A DNA stretch of 64,000 nt from Neptunicella marina (GTDB lineage: Bacteria > Pseudomonadota > Gammaproteobacteria > Enterobacterales > Alteromonadaceae): contig NZ_JACNEP010000008.1 in NCBI RefSeq assembly GCF_014270035.1, forward strand, positions 62,001 through 126,000, read 5' to 3'. Positions 23,629 to 34,411 of the stretch are shown one piece after another; within the stretch, counting starts at the first letter, position 1, and every line of letters begins with the position of its first letter. The notes below the pieces were generated by a model that was not told the DNA's origin, searched no databases, and was given only the letters and a program-made list of their open reading frames with translations. Both the position numbers and the translations under genes were made by a program.

Positions 23629-25445
23629 CCATACAAGTGTTTTTGAATGGCGGCTAAGAAACGCTCGCCATAGCGTTCCAATTTAGTATGGCCTACCCCG
23701 TTAATGTCCAAAAATTCGCCTTGATTCTCTGGCACTTGTTCGGCCATTTCCGCTAACGATACATCACTGAATACCACGTAAGGCGGAACCTGATCTTCTT
23801 CGGCAATTTTCTTGCGTAAGTGTTTAAGCTTGGCAAATAGCTCTCTGTCGTAATAGCGTTTACCCAGTACATTGTCGCTTTTCACCTTAAGGCTCAGGCG
23901 CGGCACGGCAAGCGTAATTGGCTGTTTGCCACTTAGTACCGTTCTGGCCGCTTCTGTCAGTTTCAGAATGGCATTCTGGGTGATATCCACCCGAATTAAT
24001 CCCTGATGGATCAGTTGATTAATCAAATTGTGCCAGTATGCATCAGACTGATCGCGGCCAATGCCAAAGGTACTCAGTTTATGATGTTCATTTTTAACAA
24101 TCACATCCAGCATGTTGCCGCGTAATACATCAATCACATACTGACTGACATAATGTTGATTTAACCTGTATATACAGGAAAGGATTTTTTGTGCTTCAAC
24201 ACTGCCGTCAAAACGTCTGGGTGGGTCGAGACAAATATCGCAGTTACCGCAGGTATGTGCATTGTATTCAGCAAAATAATTGAGCAATACCTGACGACGA
24301 CAGGTTTGGGACTCAGCAAACGCATGCATGGCCGCAAAGCGCTGAAGTTCAACCGCCTGACGTTCAGGGTTGTCATTCATGCTGATCCACTTTTGAATAC
24401 GTGCCGCATCTTTTTCATCAAATAACAACAGGGCTTCAGCCGCTTGCCCGTCACGTCCGGCGCGACCGGTTTCCTGATAATAAGCCTCTATCGTACGTGG
24501 TAAATCAAAGTGCACCACAAAACGCACATTGGGTTTATTGATGCCCATACCAAAGGCAACGGTTGCGATAATCACATCCACGTTATCGCGAATAAAATCC
24601 TGCTGAACCTGATCACGCAGCATGGCATCCATTCCCGCGTGATAACCGCGACAATTAACCCCGGCTTTGCGTAATTCATCGGTCAGTTCATCTACCTTCC
24701 TGCGACTCCCGCAGTAGATAATGCCGGAGCCATCCTGCTGTGAAAGATAATCTTTAAGTTGTTTAACTGGCTGATATTTGGTGAGTTGATTGTAGCGAAT
24801 ATTGGGGCGATCAAAGCTGCCCTGATAGACAAAAGGTTGTTGTAAGTCGAGCTGTACCAGAATATCGCGGCGAGTGGCTAAATCGGCGGTTGCGGTTAAA
24901 CCCATTACCGGTACATGCGGAAATTGCTGTTTAAGCACACCTAACTGACAATAGTCCTGACGAAAATCATGACCCCAGTGAGATACGCAGTGGGCTTCAT
25001 CGACGGCAAACAGGCTTACATCAAGTTGTTGCAAACGATAGATAAAATCCGGTTGTAGTAATCTTTCTGGTGCCAGATATAACAGTTTTATTTGCCTGTC
25101 GTGCAGTTGTTTATAGGTATCCTGAATTTGCTGACCCGGCATATTACCCGTGATATAAGCAGCCGCAATTCCGGTGGCACGCAAGGCATCGACCTGATCT
25201 TTCATTAATGAAATAAGCGGTGAGACCACCACAGTTAATCCGGGCAGTAAAAGTGCAGGGATTTGATAACACAACGATTTACCGCCACCGGTTGGCATTA
25301 ATACCAGTGTATCCTGTCCAGCCATGACTGCATCAATCGCTTCCTGTTGCCCTGCGCGAAACGCGTGGTAACCAAAAACCTGCTTAAGCTGGTTTAGTGC
25401 GGGATTGGCATCAGTATTAATGGTGTTATTCTCAGCGATGGACAA
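23625..25445 (-). CDS. recQ: ATP-dependent DNA helicase RecQ
   Basis: 3'-to-5' superfamily 2 helicase of recombination and fork repair. Walker A is MPTGGGKS, the box is DEAH in AVDEAHCVSHWGHDFR, motif VI is YYQETGRAGRDG, the RQC zinc site is formed by CRRQ…CGNCDIC, and a C-terminal HRDC domain starts near DRELFAKLKHLRKK. The 606-aa length is typical. It lies beside a YigI-like thioesterase and rarD, as in E. coli, but points away from them, and it converges on the receiver-like gene with overlapping stops. Confidence 0.97.
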   Translation of the reverse strand: MSIAENNTINTDANPALNQLKQVFGYHAFRAGQQEAIDAVMAGQDTLVLMPTGGGKSLCYQIPALLLPGLTVVVSPLISLMKDQVDALRATGIAAAYITGNMPGQQIQDTYKQLHDRQIKLLYLAPERLLQPDFIYRLQQLDVSLFAVDEAHCVSHWGHDFRQDYCQLGVLKQQFPHVPVMGLTATADLATRRDILVQLDLQQPFVYQGSFDRPNIRYNQLTKYQPVKQLKDYLSQQDGSGIIYCGSRRKVDELTDELRKAGVNCRGYHAGMDAMLRDQVQQDFIRDNVDVIIATVAFGMGINKPNVRFVVHFDLPRTIEAYYQETGRAGRDGQAAEALLLFDEKDAARIQKWISMNDNPERQAVELQRFAAMHAFAESQTCRRQVLLNYFAEYNAHTCGNCDICLDPPRRFDGSVEAQKILSCIYRLNQHYVSQYVIDVLRGNMLDVIVKNEHHKLSTFGIGRDQSDAYWHNLINQLIHQGLIRVDITQNAILKLTEAARTVLSGKQPITLAVPRLSLKVKSDNVLGKRYYDRELFAKLKHLRKKIAEEDQVPPYVVFSDVSLAEMAEQVPENQGEFLDINGVGHTKLERYGERFLAAIQKHLYG

Positions 25446-25526
25446 AACGGGTAAATTATCAACTATGGCTAAAGTAAGGTTACTGTCACTTGTTCAAACG
25501 GCATTAAACCAATTAAGGAAAATACA

Positions 25527-26009
25527 ATGAGCAGTAAAGAATCTGACACGATTCTATCACCAGATGAATTGGCAAACTATGTGGCGGACGTATTTCGTGA
25601 GCATATGCCGTTTAATCGTTTAATTGGTATGCAGGTGAGTCAGTTTAATCAGCAGGGAGTGGAAATACGCCTGCCATGGCATGACGGACTGATGGGCAAT
25701 CCCATCCAAAAAATTCTGCATGGCGGGGTGACTGCGGCTGTGCTGGATACCGTTGGTGGTTTGATGGCGATTATCGAAGCGGTGCGCCATATGCCACAAG
25801 TTACGCTGGATGAGTTTAAAAAACGTATTTCCAGAATGAGTACCATAGATATGCGCGTGGATTATTTGTTGCCGGGTAAAGGGGACGAGTTTATTGCCAC
25901 CGCCAGAGTGATTCGTAAGGGCGCAAGAGTGGCCGTTTGCCGTATGGAACTACACAACACCGATGGTGATCATATAGCTTTTGGTACTGCTACTTATATG
26001 ATTAGTTAA
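25527..26009 (+). CDS. yigI: YigI-family hotdog thioesterase
   Basis: A 160-aa hotdog-fold acyl-CoA thioesterase of the PaaI/YigI group. The signature is ILHGGVTAAVLDTVGGLMA, in which HGG leads the central helix, followed by MRVDYLLPGKGDEFIATARVIRKGARVAVCRMEL. AAGGA precedes the ATG. YigI has been reported as a medium- to long-chain acyl-CoA thioesterase. In E. coli yigI sits between rarD and pldA–recQ; here pldA is missing and recQ is directly adjacent. Confidence 0.85.
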   Translation: MSSKESDTILSPDELANYVADVFREHMPFNRLIGMQVSQFNQQGVEIRLPWHDGLMGNPIQKILHGGVTAAVLDTVGGLMAIIEAVRHMPQVTLDEFKKRISRMSTIDMRVDYLLPGKGDEFIATARVIRKGARVAVCRMELHNTDGDHIAFGTATYMIS

Positions 26010-26169
26010 AGGATATAGGACACGAGTCTAACTTGTTGAATTAACGTAAAAACCAGTACAAGTAGCTTGACGGTTTTATAACCAGTGAAAGGGTTAATTT
26101 TTTGAGTTAAATCCTGCCGGTGTGTATCATTGACACCTGTTTCCTCTTACACCTTTCTGGTGGCATTAA

Positions 26170-27084
26170 ATGCAAGATAATTCAGCCAAAGCCGGCATTC
26201 TGATGGCGATCGCCGCTTACAGCATGTGGGGATTTGCTCCCATGTATTTCAAGTTGATTCAGGCTGTTCCAGCAGTGGAAATCCTGATGCACCGTATTAT
26301 CTGGTCAGTGGTAGTTTTGGCGGCGCTGGTGGTAGTTATGGGGCATAAAGATCGGGTTAGAGCCGCACTTAAAAGCCCCAAAGTGCTAAAAATACTGCTG
26401 ATTTCAGGGCTATTGCTGGCGGGTAACTGGCTGTTATTTATCTGGGCCATTAATTCAAATCATTTGCTCGACGCCAGTTTGGGTTATTACATCAACCCGT
26501 TGCTCAACGTTTTGCTCGGCTATTTGTTTTTAGGGGAGCGGTTACGCCGCAATCAGCAAATTGCCGTAGCTATTGCACTGGTTGGAGTGAGTTATCTGGT
26601 GATTTCTTACGGTCAGCTTCCGTGGATTGCACTCGTGCTGGCCGGTAGTTTTGGTGTATACGGTTTATTGCGCAAACAAGTGGCGGTGGATTCGTTACCT
26701 GGCTTATTTATCGAAACCTGCATGATGACCCCCTTTGCCATTGCTTATTGGATTTGGTTTGCCGGTTCTACCAGTAACTTTGCTGAAAATACCGTGTCGC
26801 ATGATGTTTTGTTGGCGTGTGCAGGTATTGTGACTACCGCGCCGTTATTGTGTTTTACCGCAGCGGCCAAACGTTTGATGTATTCAACCTTAGGATTCTT
26901 CCAGTATATCGGCCCCAGCATCATGTTTTTGTTAGCGGTGTTTGTATATGACGAAGGTTTGCAAATGGATCGATTGATTACCTTTGGTTTTGTCTGGACT
27001 GCATTAGCGTTATTCAGTTACGACTCTTATGCTCAGTTTCGTCAGAAACGTAAATTGCAACGCGCAGCGCTGGCAGCTGAATAA
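26170..27084 (+). CDS. rarD: RarD-type EamA transporter
   Basis: Inner-membrane DMT-superfamily transporter with ten membrane helices. The opening AKAGILMAIAAYSMWGFAPMYFKLI and the segment NHLLDASLGYYINPLLNVLLG are hallmarks of RarD, named for chloramphenicol sensitivity; its natural substrate is unknown. 304 aa, close to E. coli RarD. An inverted repeat GGTGT…ACACC lies about 35 bases before the start. It follows yigI, as in enteric bacteria. Confidence 0.93.
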   Translation: MQDNSAKAGILMAIAAYSMWGFAPMYFKLIQAVPAVEILMHRIIWSVVVLAALVVVMGHKDRVRAALKSPKVLKILLISGLLLAGNWLLFIWAINSNHLLDASLGYYINPLLNVLLGYLFLGERLRRNQQIAVAIALVGVSYLVISYGQLPWIALVLAGSFGVYGLLRKQVAVDSLPGLFIETCMMTPFAIAYWIWFAGSTSNFAENTVSHDVLLACAGIVTTAPLLCFTAAAKRLMYSTLGFFQYIGPSIMFLLAVFVYDEGLQMDRLITFGFVWTALALFSYDSYAQFRQKRKLQRAALAAE

Positions 27085-27165
27085 AATATAGCCTGTTTAA
27101 GGGTGTTGCTGTATGCTGCGCCCCCTTTTGCTTCTTCACCTGACCTTTAAATAAGTAAATATACC

Positions 27166-28515
27166 ATGTCTTTTGAGTCTCTTGGGCTGTCTGCCCCTAT
27201 TTTACGCGCGGTTAAACAGCAAGGGTATGATACCCCATCGCCTATTCAGCAACAGGCTATTCCGGCTGTTCTGGCCGGACGCGATCTTATGGCTGCCGCA
27301 CAAACCGGCACGGGGAAAACCGCAGGTTTTACCTTACCTGTTTTGCATTTATTAGCAGAGGGACACAAAGCACGGGCCAATCAGGTGCGTTGTTTAATCT
27401 TAACGCCGACCCGTGAACTCGCGGCCCAGGTCGCAGAAAATGTGACTAACTACGGGCAGTTCACCGGATTAAACAGTGAAGTGGTGTTTGGCGGTGTCAA
27501 AATTAATCCACAAATGATGCGGTTGCGCAGAGGTGCGGATATTCTGGTGGCAACACCGGGGCGCTTGTTAGATTTATACCAACAAAATGCAGTACGTTTT
27601 GATCATCTTGAAGTGTTGGTGCTGGATGAAGCGGACCGCATGTTAGACATGGGTTTTTTCCGCGACATCAAAAAAATTCTGCAGATATTGCCAGCAAAAC
27701 GCCAGAACTTACTGTTCTCGGCCACCTTTTCCAATGAGATCCGTGATTTAGCCAAGGGTTTGTTAAACAATCCTTTGGAAGTTTCTGTTGCACCAGCCAA
27801 CAGCACCGCAGAGTCAGTTGAGCAATGGGTTTATCCGGTGGATAAAAGTCAAAAATCACCGTTATTGACTCACCTAATCACGGACGGTAACTGGCAACAG
27901 GTTTTGGTGTTTACCCGCACCAAACACGGTGCCAACCGACTGGTGAAACAGCTTTTAGCCAAAGGCATCAGTGCGGCTGCCATTCATGGTAATAAAAGTC
28001 AGGGCGCACGCACAAAAGCGCTGGCAGACTTTAAGCAAAATGATGTACGTATTTTGGTGGCCACCGATATTGCCGCTCGCGGACTGGATATCGATAAACT
28101 ACCTTATGTTATCAATTACGATTTGCCGCATGTGTCCGAGGATTATGTGCACCGAATTGGCCGAACAGGGCGTGCCGGTGCCTGTGGACAGGCGTTATCT
28201 TTGGTGACCGCAGATGATTTTGATAATTTAAAAGGCATCGAAAATTTAATTGGCAAACTAATTGAACGGAAACAGGTGAGAGGTTTTGAGCCGCAGCAAG
28301 TGTTACCGGCGTCTAAACTGAGTGACAAAGTTAAAAAACCAAAGAAACCGAAAAAGCCTAAGCAAAAATCACAGAATGATGGTGAGAGAACTCAGCCTAA
28401 GCCGCAAAATAATAATAACAGTGCCAGAAAAGGTGCTGAGCAAACTCAGGCGACTGCCAAAAAACGCCGTCGTTTCAGACCACGTAAGCCGAATGGTGCT
28501 AACAACAACCCTTAG
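27166..28515 (+). CDS. rhlE: DEAD-box RNA helicase RhlE
   Basis: ATP-dependent RNA helicase involved in ribosome assembly and RNA turnover. Q motif SPIQQQAIP, Walker [13 protein letters not shown] in [17 protein letters not shown] motif in FSATFS, and [10 protein letters not shown] near the end of the core. The core is followed by a basic low-complexity tail with a [10 protein letters not shown] repeat and ending [10 protein letters not shown], typical of RhlE RNA-binding tails. The start ATG at 27166 has a poor ribosome-binding site. Its last four bases overlap the stop of the convergent REC-REC-GGDEF gene. Confidence 0.94.
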   Translation: MSFESLGLSAPILRAVKQQGYDTPSPIQQQAIPAVLAGRDLMAAAQTGTGKTAGFTLPVLHLLAEGHKARANQVRCLILTPTRELAAQVAENVTNYGQFTGLNSEVVFGGVKINPQMMRLRRGADILVATPGRLLDLYQQNAVRFDHLEVLVLDEADRMLDMGFFRDIKKILQILPAKRQNLLFSATFSNEIRDLAKGLLNNPLEVSVAPANSTAESVEQWVYPVDKSQKSPLLTHLITDGNWQQVLVFTRTKHGANRLVKQLLAKGISAAAIHGNKSQGARTKALADFKQNDVRILVATDIAARGLDIDKLPYVINYDLPHVSEDYVHRIGRTGRAGACGQALSLVTADDFDNLKGIENLIGKLIERKQVRGFEPQQVLPASKLSDKVKKPKKPKKPKQKSQNDGERTQPKPQNNNNSARKGAEQTQATAKKRRRFRPRKPNGANNNP

Positions 28516-29750
28516 CCACAAACCAGCTGGTTACGGCCAGCTTCCTTGGCCTGATACAGTAAAGCATCGGCTCGGCTCAGCATATCGGTCACCGAACCAT
28601 TAAACTGATCCGTAAGCCCGATACTGATGGTGCAGGACAATTGATTACCCGCAAAAGGAATACTGAGTGATTCCACCTGCATACGGAACTGCTCAATCAG
28701 ATCTTTTGCCTGTTCAATCGTTATTTGTGGCAGGTAAACACAGAACTCTTCGCCTCCCATTCGTGCAGGAATATAAGCGGCAAAGTGTCCAATAATAAGG
28801 TTGGCGATGGTTTTCAGCACCATATCGCCGGCATCATGGCCGTAGGTATCGTTAATATTCTTAAAGTAATCGATATCCATTAACGCTATGCAGGCAGGTT
28901 CATTCGATTGCTGGGCGTGGTTCTCGGTTTTCTGAAAGAAATATCTGCGGTTAAACAGGCCTGTCAGGTAATCACTGTTAGCGGCACGATGCAGTGCTTC
29001 AATATTCTCTATGTATTCGATGTTCTGCATTACCCGGCAGAAAAATTCTTCCAGATAAAACGGCCTGGTTAAATAGTCATTAGCGCCACTTTTAATAAAG
29101 TTAGCCGACTGTTTACGGTGATCACGATCCGACAAACCAATAATGCACAGTTCTTCTTTACTGTAGCGCACACGCATTTCATCAACCAGTTCCATGCCTG
29201 AAGCGTCGGGTAAGTCATTGGTGGTAATCAGTAAACGAATATCTTTATGTTGCGCCAGTTGGTTGCGTGCATCCTCGGCAGTACTGGCTGCATAAGTGAC
29301 AAAGTTATGCCGTTGTAATAAAGCCAGTGTTTTATTGCGTTGCTGGCGGGAGCCTTCTGCCACCAAAATACCAATCTGTTTGTTTTTTTGCAGGCGAACT
29401 AACAGGCGCGACAAATACTCATAAAACTGATTATTGCCCTTAGTGAAATAATCAACGATGGGTTTACTCACGATAATTTCACGGGTTTCTTCGTCTTCAC
29501 GCCCCGTAACCACTATGGTGGGGATATAAGATTCGATGGTGAAATCGATTGATTCACCCATTGGAGCATCGGGCAAATGAAAATCAACAATGGCACACAA
29601 AAACGATTCTGGCATATCCTGATCAAACAGGTGCCTGGCCTGAAACAGGCTGGATGCACACACGGCCTCATAACCGGCTTTTTCAACCACGCGTTGTAAA
29701 ACCCGTGTGATCGTAGTGCTGTCTTCAATAACCAGAACTTTGGTTGGCAT
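28512..29750 (-). CDS. Two-receiver diguanylate cyclase response regulator
   Basis: A 412-aa cytoplasmic response regulator, REC1–REC2–GGDEF. REC1 keeps its phospho-acceptor D56 (AIVDFHLP), the EDS acidic pair and the lysine of YFTKGN. REC2 has [10 protein letters not shown], with Thr177 where the aspartate belongs, so it cannot be phosphorylated in the usual way. The GGDEF domain has GGEEF at 332–336 and [13 protein letters not shown] see no RxxD I-site at the usual spacing. No kinase gene is adjacent. It converges on rhlE and is followed upstream by uvrD in the same orientation. Confidence 0.9.
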   Translation of the reverse strand: MPTKVLVIEDSTTITRVLQRVVEKAGYEAVCASSLFQARHLFDQDMPESFLCAIVDFHLPDAPMGESIDFTIESYIPTIVVTGREDEETREIIVSKPIVDYFTKGNNQFYEYLSRLLVRLQKNKQIGILVAEGSRQQRNKTLALLQRHNFVTYAASTAEDARNQLAQHKDIRLLITTNDLPDASGMELVDEMRVRYSKEELCIIGLSDRDHRKQSANFIKSGANDYLTRPFYLEEFFCRVMQNIEYIENIEALHRAANSDYLTGLFNRRYFFQKTENHAQQSNEPACIALMDIDYFKNINDTYGHDAGDMVLKTIANLIIGHFAAYIPARMGGEEFCVYLPQITIEQAKDLIEQFRMQVESLSIPFAGNQLSCTISIGLTDQFNGSVTDMLSRADALLYQAKEAGRNQLVCG

Positions 29751-29840
29751 AACTACTTGTTTTAAAAATTATTTATAAGTTAATGATTTTGACAATCATG
29801 CGCGCTTTTAGTGCAAAGTTAAATATTTGTTTTTGCTCTG

Positions 29841-32009
29841 CTATAGCGGGGTTAAACGTGCATAAGCCACAACCAGCCATTTAGTGCCGGCGTCGCTGAA
29901 ATTAACCTGCACGCGGGCGTGGTCACCGTTACCTTCGTAACTTAACACTGTACCTTCGCCAAATTTAGGATGCAGCACAGCCTGCCCCAACTGGAAACCG
30001 GTGGATTCAAACGCGGAATGTGAGGTTGCCGGGCTAAAGCGATTTTGTACCGGGCGGCTTACCGTGGTGCGTAAGCGTACTTCCTCAACACATTCAGACG
30101 GGATTTCGCGCACAAAACGTGAAGGGGTATGGTATTTATCTTGTCCATACAGGCGGCGACTTTCTGCATAAGTAATGGTGAGCTTTTGCATGGCGCGGGT
30201 CATGCCCACGTAACACAGGCGACGTTCTTCTTCCATGCGCCCCGGTTCTTCGTTGGTCATCTGACTGGGGAACATACCTTCTTCTACGCCTGCCAAAAAT
30301 ACCTGAGGAAATTCAAGACCTTTAGCAGTATGAATCGTCATCATCTGAACCGCATCCTGATGAGATTCAGCCTGATTTTCGCCTGCTTCTAAGGAGGCAT
30401 GGGCCAAAAACGCAGCCAGTAGCGTCATGTTTTCCGCTTCATCCGGCATTTCAAACTGTTCACAGGCGGTAATTAACTGATCAAGGTTATCCAGTCGGTT
30501 CTGCGCTTTTTCACCTTTTTCAGCCTGATACATAGCACGAATACCTGAGGCTTTAATCACGTAATCGGCCTGTTGTTCCAGTGTCATTTCTTCAGTTGCC
30601 TGCTGTAACGACTGGATCAGTTCTACAAAGCTGGTGAGCGTGGTGGCCGCACGGCCAGTCAGTTGTTTATTTTGTAATAAACGGTTGGTGGTTTGCCACA
30701 AAGTTTGTTCGCTGTTTCTGGCTTGTTCACGTAAGCCAAGCAGGGTTTTTTCACCAATGCCACGAGCCGGGGTATTGACCACACGCTCAAAAGCCGCATC
30801 GTCCAGCGGTTGTGAAATCATGCGTAAATAACCCATGGCATCTTTTACTTCCTGACGCTCGAAGAAACGCGTACCACCGTAAATACGGTATGCCATGCCC
30901 TGATGTAACATGGCTTCTTCCAGTACCCGGGACTGGGCGTTATTACGGTATAAAATGGCGCAATCGCTTAAGGCGCCACCTGTGTCATTCCATTGTTTAA
31001 TTTGCGCGACAATAAAACGCGCTTCATCCAGTTCGTTAAATCCGGCATATAAAGAAATTGGTTCACCTTCACTGCCTTCGGTCCAAAGTTCTTTACCTAA
31101 ACGACCCTGATTATTTTCGATAACGCAGTTGGCGGCTTTGAGAATAGTGCTGGTTGAGCGGTAGTTTTGCTCAAGACGAATGGTGGTAGCACCCTGGTAG
31201 TCACGCAAAAAGTGCTGAATATTTTCCACATTCGCGCCGCGCCAGCCATAAATCGATTGATCATCGTCGCCCACTATCATCATGTTATTCTTTGGGTGGG
31301 ATAATAAGCGCAGCCAGGCATACTGGATGTTGTTGGTATCCTGAAATTCGTCCACCAACACCGCACGAAAGCGTTGCTGATAATGCTGCAAAATGTGCGG
31401 ATTGTTGGCCCATAGTTCATAAGCGCGTAGCAATAATTCAGCAAAATCGACTAAACCGGAACGGTCACAGGTTTGCTGGTAAGCCTGATAAATATCACGC
31501 ATTTTGCCCTGCTGATAATCGCCATGAGTATCAATATGTTGCGGACGTAACCCTTCGTCTTTATTGCTGTTGATATACCACTGCACATGTTTAGGCGCCC
31601 AGTGTTTTTCATCGAGATTAAGCGCCTTAAGTACCCGCCGGATAAGGCGGTATTGATCGTCCGAATCGAGGATTTGAAAACTGTCGGGTAACCCGGCATC
31701 AGTATGATGCCGGCGCAGTAACTGATGAGCGATACCGTGGAAGGTGCCCATCCATAATCCCTGTAATTGGGTGCCCATCAGTTTTTCAATGCGCCCTCGC
31801 ATTTCGCGGGCTGCTTTGTTGGTAAAGGTTACCGCTAAAATCCCAAACGGGCTGATACCTTCTACTTCCATCAACCAGGCAATACGATGCACCAATACGC
31901 GGGTTTTACCGCTGCCGGCTCCGGCCAGTACCAGCATGTCTTTTGCCGGTGCGGCAACCGCTTCGCGCTGCTTTTCATTAAGTTGATCGAGTAAAGAGGT
32001 TACATCCAT
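29841..32009 (-). CDS. uvrD: DNA helicase II UvrD
   Basis: Superfamily 1A 3'-to-5' helicase of nucleotide-excision and mismatch repair. The Q motif is LNEKQREAV, Walker A GAGSGKT at 30–36, motif Ia VTFTNKAAREM, motif II VDEFQDTN, motif III VGDDDQSIYGWRGA, and motifs V/VI in TIHTAKGLEFPQVF and LCYVGMTRA. The C-terminal Tudor-like RNA-polymerase-interaction segment VLHPKFGEGTVLSYEG is also present. The 722-aa length matches E. coli. It is downstream of yigB and xerC as in enteric genomes. Confidence 0.98.
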   Translation of the reverse strand: MDVTSLLDQLNEKQREAVAAPAKDMLVLAGAGSGKTRVLVHRIAWLMEVEGISPFGILAVTFTNKAAREMRGRIEKLMGTQLQGLWMGTFHGIAHQLLRRHHTDAGLPDSFQILDSDDQYRLIRRVLKALNLDEKHWAPKHVQWYINSNKDEGLRPQHIDTHGDYQQGKMRDIYQAYQQTCDRSGLVDFAELLLRAYELWANNPHILQHYQQRFRAVLVDEFQDTNNIQYAWLRLLSHPKNNMMIVGDDDQSIYGWRGANVENIQHFLRDYQGATTIRLEQNYRSTSTILKAANCVIENNQGRLGKELWTEGSEGEPISLYAGFNELDEARFIVAQIKQWNDTGGALSDCAILYRNNAQSRVLEEAMLHQGMAYRIYGGTRFFERQEVKDAMGYLRMISQPLDDAAFERVVNTPARGIGEKTLLGLREQARNSEQTLWQTTNRLLQNKQLTGRAATTLTSFVELIQSLQQATEEMTLEQQADYVIKASGIRAMYQAEKGEKAQNRLDNLDQLITACEQFEMPDEAENMTLLAAFLAHASLEAGENQAESHQDAVQMMTIHTAKGLEFPQVFLAGVEEGMFPSQMTNEEPGRMEEERRLCYVGMTRAMQKLTITYAESRRLYGQDKYHTPSRFVREIPSECVEEVRLRTTVSRPVQNRFSPATSHSAFESTGFQLGQAVLHPKFGEGTVLSYEGNGDHARVQVNFSDAGTKWLVVAYARLTPL

Positions 32010-32100
32010 AGTGCAATGCCCAAAATTGCCGGGAAATGATTAGTCGCGAGTATACCAGTACTACTGTTTATATCTACAGTTCATGCCGATTAAATGGCTG

Positions 32101-32817
32101 TTACAGCAGACAAATTAAATCTTTTAGATGATTAAACTGGATATCAGGTAGCAGATTAATTGTTTCGTTTTGCAGTTGCATGGTGCGGCCTTCAGCATAC
32201 CAGGCGGTTTTAAAGCCGGCGCGGGTGGCTCCCATGACATCGTTAGTAAAATCATCACCTATATGTAATATCTTTTCAGGTGACAAATTGAGTGCATTGA
32301 CAGTGAGATCAAACATGGCTCTGTGCGGTTTAAGTGTTTGTTTAATGCCACCATGAAAGCGATGACAAAAGCAGTGCCCAATACCGATTTGATCGACGTT
32401 AACGTTGCCGTTCGTGATCGCAACTAAAGGAATTTTGTCGGCCAGCGTTTCCAGAGTGTGAATTATGTGCGGCGCAACCTTAAAGTCACTACGCAAGCGG
32501 TAAAATTCGTTAAAGGCTTCTTCAACTGCATGATGTAATCTGGATTCCTTGATACCACATTGGCTAAGGCCGTAATGCAATGAACCACGACGCATCAGGG
32601 TGAAATCCAGTTTTAGCGTGGGATCGGCTTTTATGGCCAATCGTTTGCTTTGTTGCCAAAATTGAAAGTCTGTATCGCCGCATTCCGGGTGTTTATTTTG
32701 CAAGTACTCGACCAGCTTTGCTTCCGTTTTCTCAATGATCGGCTGATTGTGGTACAAGGTATCGTCCAAATCGAAAGACATGGCATTAACCGGTTGCCAG
32801 CGGCGGTAAAAAATCAT
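32101..32817 (-). CDS. yigB: HAD phosphatase YigB-like (flavin-pathway phosphatase)
   Basis: A 238-aa HAD hydrolase; the opening [22 protein letters not shown] carries motif I (DLDDT) and matches E. coli YigB. Other motifs are VAITNGN (II), a lysine in LKPHRAMF (III) and [15 protein letters not shown] (IV). YigB dephosphorylates 5-amino-6-ribitylamino-uracil phosphate in riboflavin synthesis and also FMN. Its ATG overlaps the xerC stop in ATGA form, so it is translationally coupled to xerC, as in the E. coli dapF–yigA–xerC–yigB operon. Confidence 0.9.
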   Translation of the reverse strand: MIFYRRWQPVNAMSFDLDDTLYHNQPIIEKTEAKLVEYLQNKHPECGDTDFQFWQQSKRLAIKADPTLKLDFTLMRRGSLHYGLSQCGIKESRLHHAVEEAFNEFYRLRSDFKVAPHIIHTLETLADKIPLVAITNGNVNVDQIGIGHCFCHRFHGGIKQTLKPHRAMFDLTVNALNLSPEKILHIGDDFTNDVMGATRAGFKTAWYAEGRTMQLQNETINLLPDIQFNHLKDLICLL

Positions 32818-33719
32818 GATTTGTTGCCTTGTTTTTTCGCCCGGGGATGGGCGTTGTCATATACACTGGCTAAATGCTGAAAATCCAGATGGGTATAAAT
32901 TTGTGTGGTGCTGATATTGGCGTGACCTAATAATTCCTGCACGGCACGTAAATCACCCGATGATTCAAGAATATGCGTAGCAAACGAGTGGCGCAGTTTA
33001 TGTGGATTGAGTGGCTGAAAAAGGTGCTGTTTTTGCGCCCATAACTTCATACGTTTGGCAATTTGCCGGGAGCTAATGCGTTTTTGCTGCATGCTGAGAA
33101 ATACCGCGGGTTCGTCTTCTTTGGCTAACTGATCTCGTACATTTAACCATTCCTGCAGTGCGTGTTTGGCTTTACGTCCCACTGGCACCATACGCTCTTT
33201 GCTGCCTTTACCACGAACTCTTAATAGCTCCATATGTTGTTCTATATGGCTTAAATTAAGGTTGGTCAGTTCCGATAAACGTAATCCACAGCCATAGGTG
33301 AGCTCCAGCATCGCTTTGTCGCGCAACGCCAGTAACGAATCTTCATCAATATCCAGTAACTGATTGGTTTCATCGACATTTAATGCTTTGGGTAAGGGAC
33401 GCCCCTGTTTGGGCGCCTGTATATTTTTAGCTGGATTAATATCCAGTTGTCCCTGATTAACCAGATACTGACAAAAGCTGCGTAAGGCAGAAAGGCGCAA
33501 GGCAATGCTACGCGGACTGAGCTTTTGTTGTCTGGCATAAAACAATACCTGACGCACGTGATCCACGGTTAACTGAGACCAGTCATCAATCGGCAGAAAT
33601 TCAATAATTGCCAGCAACTGGCGCTGATAATTCTCGCGGGTCAGAATGGCGAGATTACGTTCGTATTGCAGATAGGCGAGAAATTCATCCAGCCATTTTA
33701 TCAGGGCTGGTTTTGACAT
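32814..33719 (-). CDS. xerC: Tyrosine recombinase XerC
   Basis: Site-specific recombinase that, with XerD, resolves chromosome dimers at dif during division. Catalytic residues are visible: R in [10 protein letters not shown] in [12 protein letters not shown] and R in [11 protein letters not shown] in [15 protein letters not shown] with the nucleophile Tyr in QIYTH. An N-terminal core-binding domain spans about 1–95. The 301-aa length and the DUF484–xerC–yigB context mark it as the chromosomal housekeeping protein rather than an integrase of a mobile element. Confidence 0.97.
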   Translation of the reverse strand: MSKPALIKWLDEFLAYLQYERNLAILTRENYQRQLLAIIEFLPIDDWSQLTVDHVRQVLFYARQQKLSPRSIALRLSALRSFCQYLVNQGQLDINPAKNIQAPKQGRPLPKALNVDETNQLLDIDEDSLLALRDKAMLELTYGCGLRLSELTNLNLSHIEQHMELLRVRGKGSKERMVPVGRKAKHALQEWLNVRDQLAKEDEPAVFLSMQQKRISSRQIAKRMKLWAQKQHLFQPLNPHKLRHSFATHILESSGDLRAVQELLGHANISTTQIYTHLDFQHLASVYDNAHPRAKKQGNKS

Positions 33720-33721
33720 GG

Positions 33722-34411
33722 TCAGAACTCAGCGAGTTGCGGCACAACCAGTGTTAAAAACTGTTGCAGCTGGGTAATCAGTAATGTGTCCATTCCCGGA
33801 TGGAAATGGTGCGGTTGCTTACAACCTATGGCCAACAAGCCCATTTCGCCTTGTTCACCGATTAACATCATGGCCACCGAACCGGTGGTTTGCTTTTCAA
33901 ATACCATGTTCATTTCTGCATGACTTAAACGGCCAAGATAATAAAAACGATTATTAAAACGTTTTTTAAGCAAGTGATGTTTGCTGGTTTCGGGCAAATC
34001 GTTATCGGAACCAAATAATTTGAGTGATACTTCGTCCAGTTCCAGTTGGTTCAGTAAAACATCAGTTAAACTTTGTTGAACTTCAACAATCGAACGGCAT
34101 TTAAATAAACGCAGGTTTAAATCCGCATAAATGCGGTAAATCCGCTCATTCTGTTTGGCCACTTCGATCAGTTCTGATAATTGCTTTTGCAGTATCTTTA
34201 CTTTTTCCCGCAGTTGCTCGGCCTGACGTTCAATTAGTGATACTGAGCCATGTACCTGATGGGGTACTTTGATTTTATTTAGAATATTTGGATGAGAAAC
34301 CAGAAAGTCTGGATTGGAGATTAGATATTCTTCTACCTGTTGACGTGACACATGGTTTAACGTTAACTCGTCACTGAGTAGGTTGTCTTCCTTTCTTGAT
34401 GTCTCGTTCAT
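33722..34411 (-). CDS. DUF484 (YigA-type) protein
   Basis: A 229-aa cytoplasmic protein of the DUF484 family. It starts with a helical segment ([24 protein letters not shown]), followed by a likely coiled coil ([30 protein letters not shown]) and a GAF-like domain ending in [18 protein letters not shown]. Function unknown; it is nearly always next to dapF and xerC. Its ATG overlaps the dapF stop in an ATGA arrangement, so the two are translationally coupled. Confidence 0.9.
   Translation of the reverse strand: MNETSRKEDNLLSDELTLNHVSRQQVEEYLISNPDFLVSHPNILNKIKVPHQVHGSVSLIERQAEQLREKVKILQKQLSELIEVAKQNERIYRIYADLNLRLFKCRSIVEVQQSLTDVLLNQLELDEVSLKLFGSDNDLPETSKHHLLKKRFNNRFYYLGRLSHAEMNMVFEKQTTGSVAMMLIGEQGEMGLLAIGCKQPHHFHPGMDTLLITQLQQFLTLVVPQLAEF

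Noticed and set aside
26119-26137. Inverted repeat GGTGT…ACACC upstream of rarD
   Set aside because: Five-base arms are too short to support an operator call without more examples.
28322-28515. Lysine/proline repeat at the end of rhlE as a tandem-repeat element
   Set aside because: It is the usual basic RNA-binding tail of RhlE helicases, in frame with the gene.
32814-33719. Tyrosine recombinase as a mark of an integrated element
   Set aside because: Gene order DUF484–xerC–yigB and the 301-aa length identify chromosomal XerC; no attachment repeats or phage genes are nearby.
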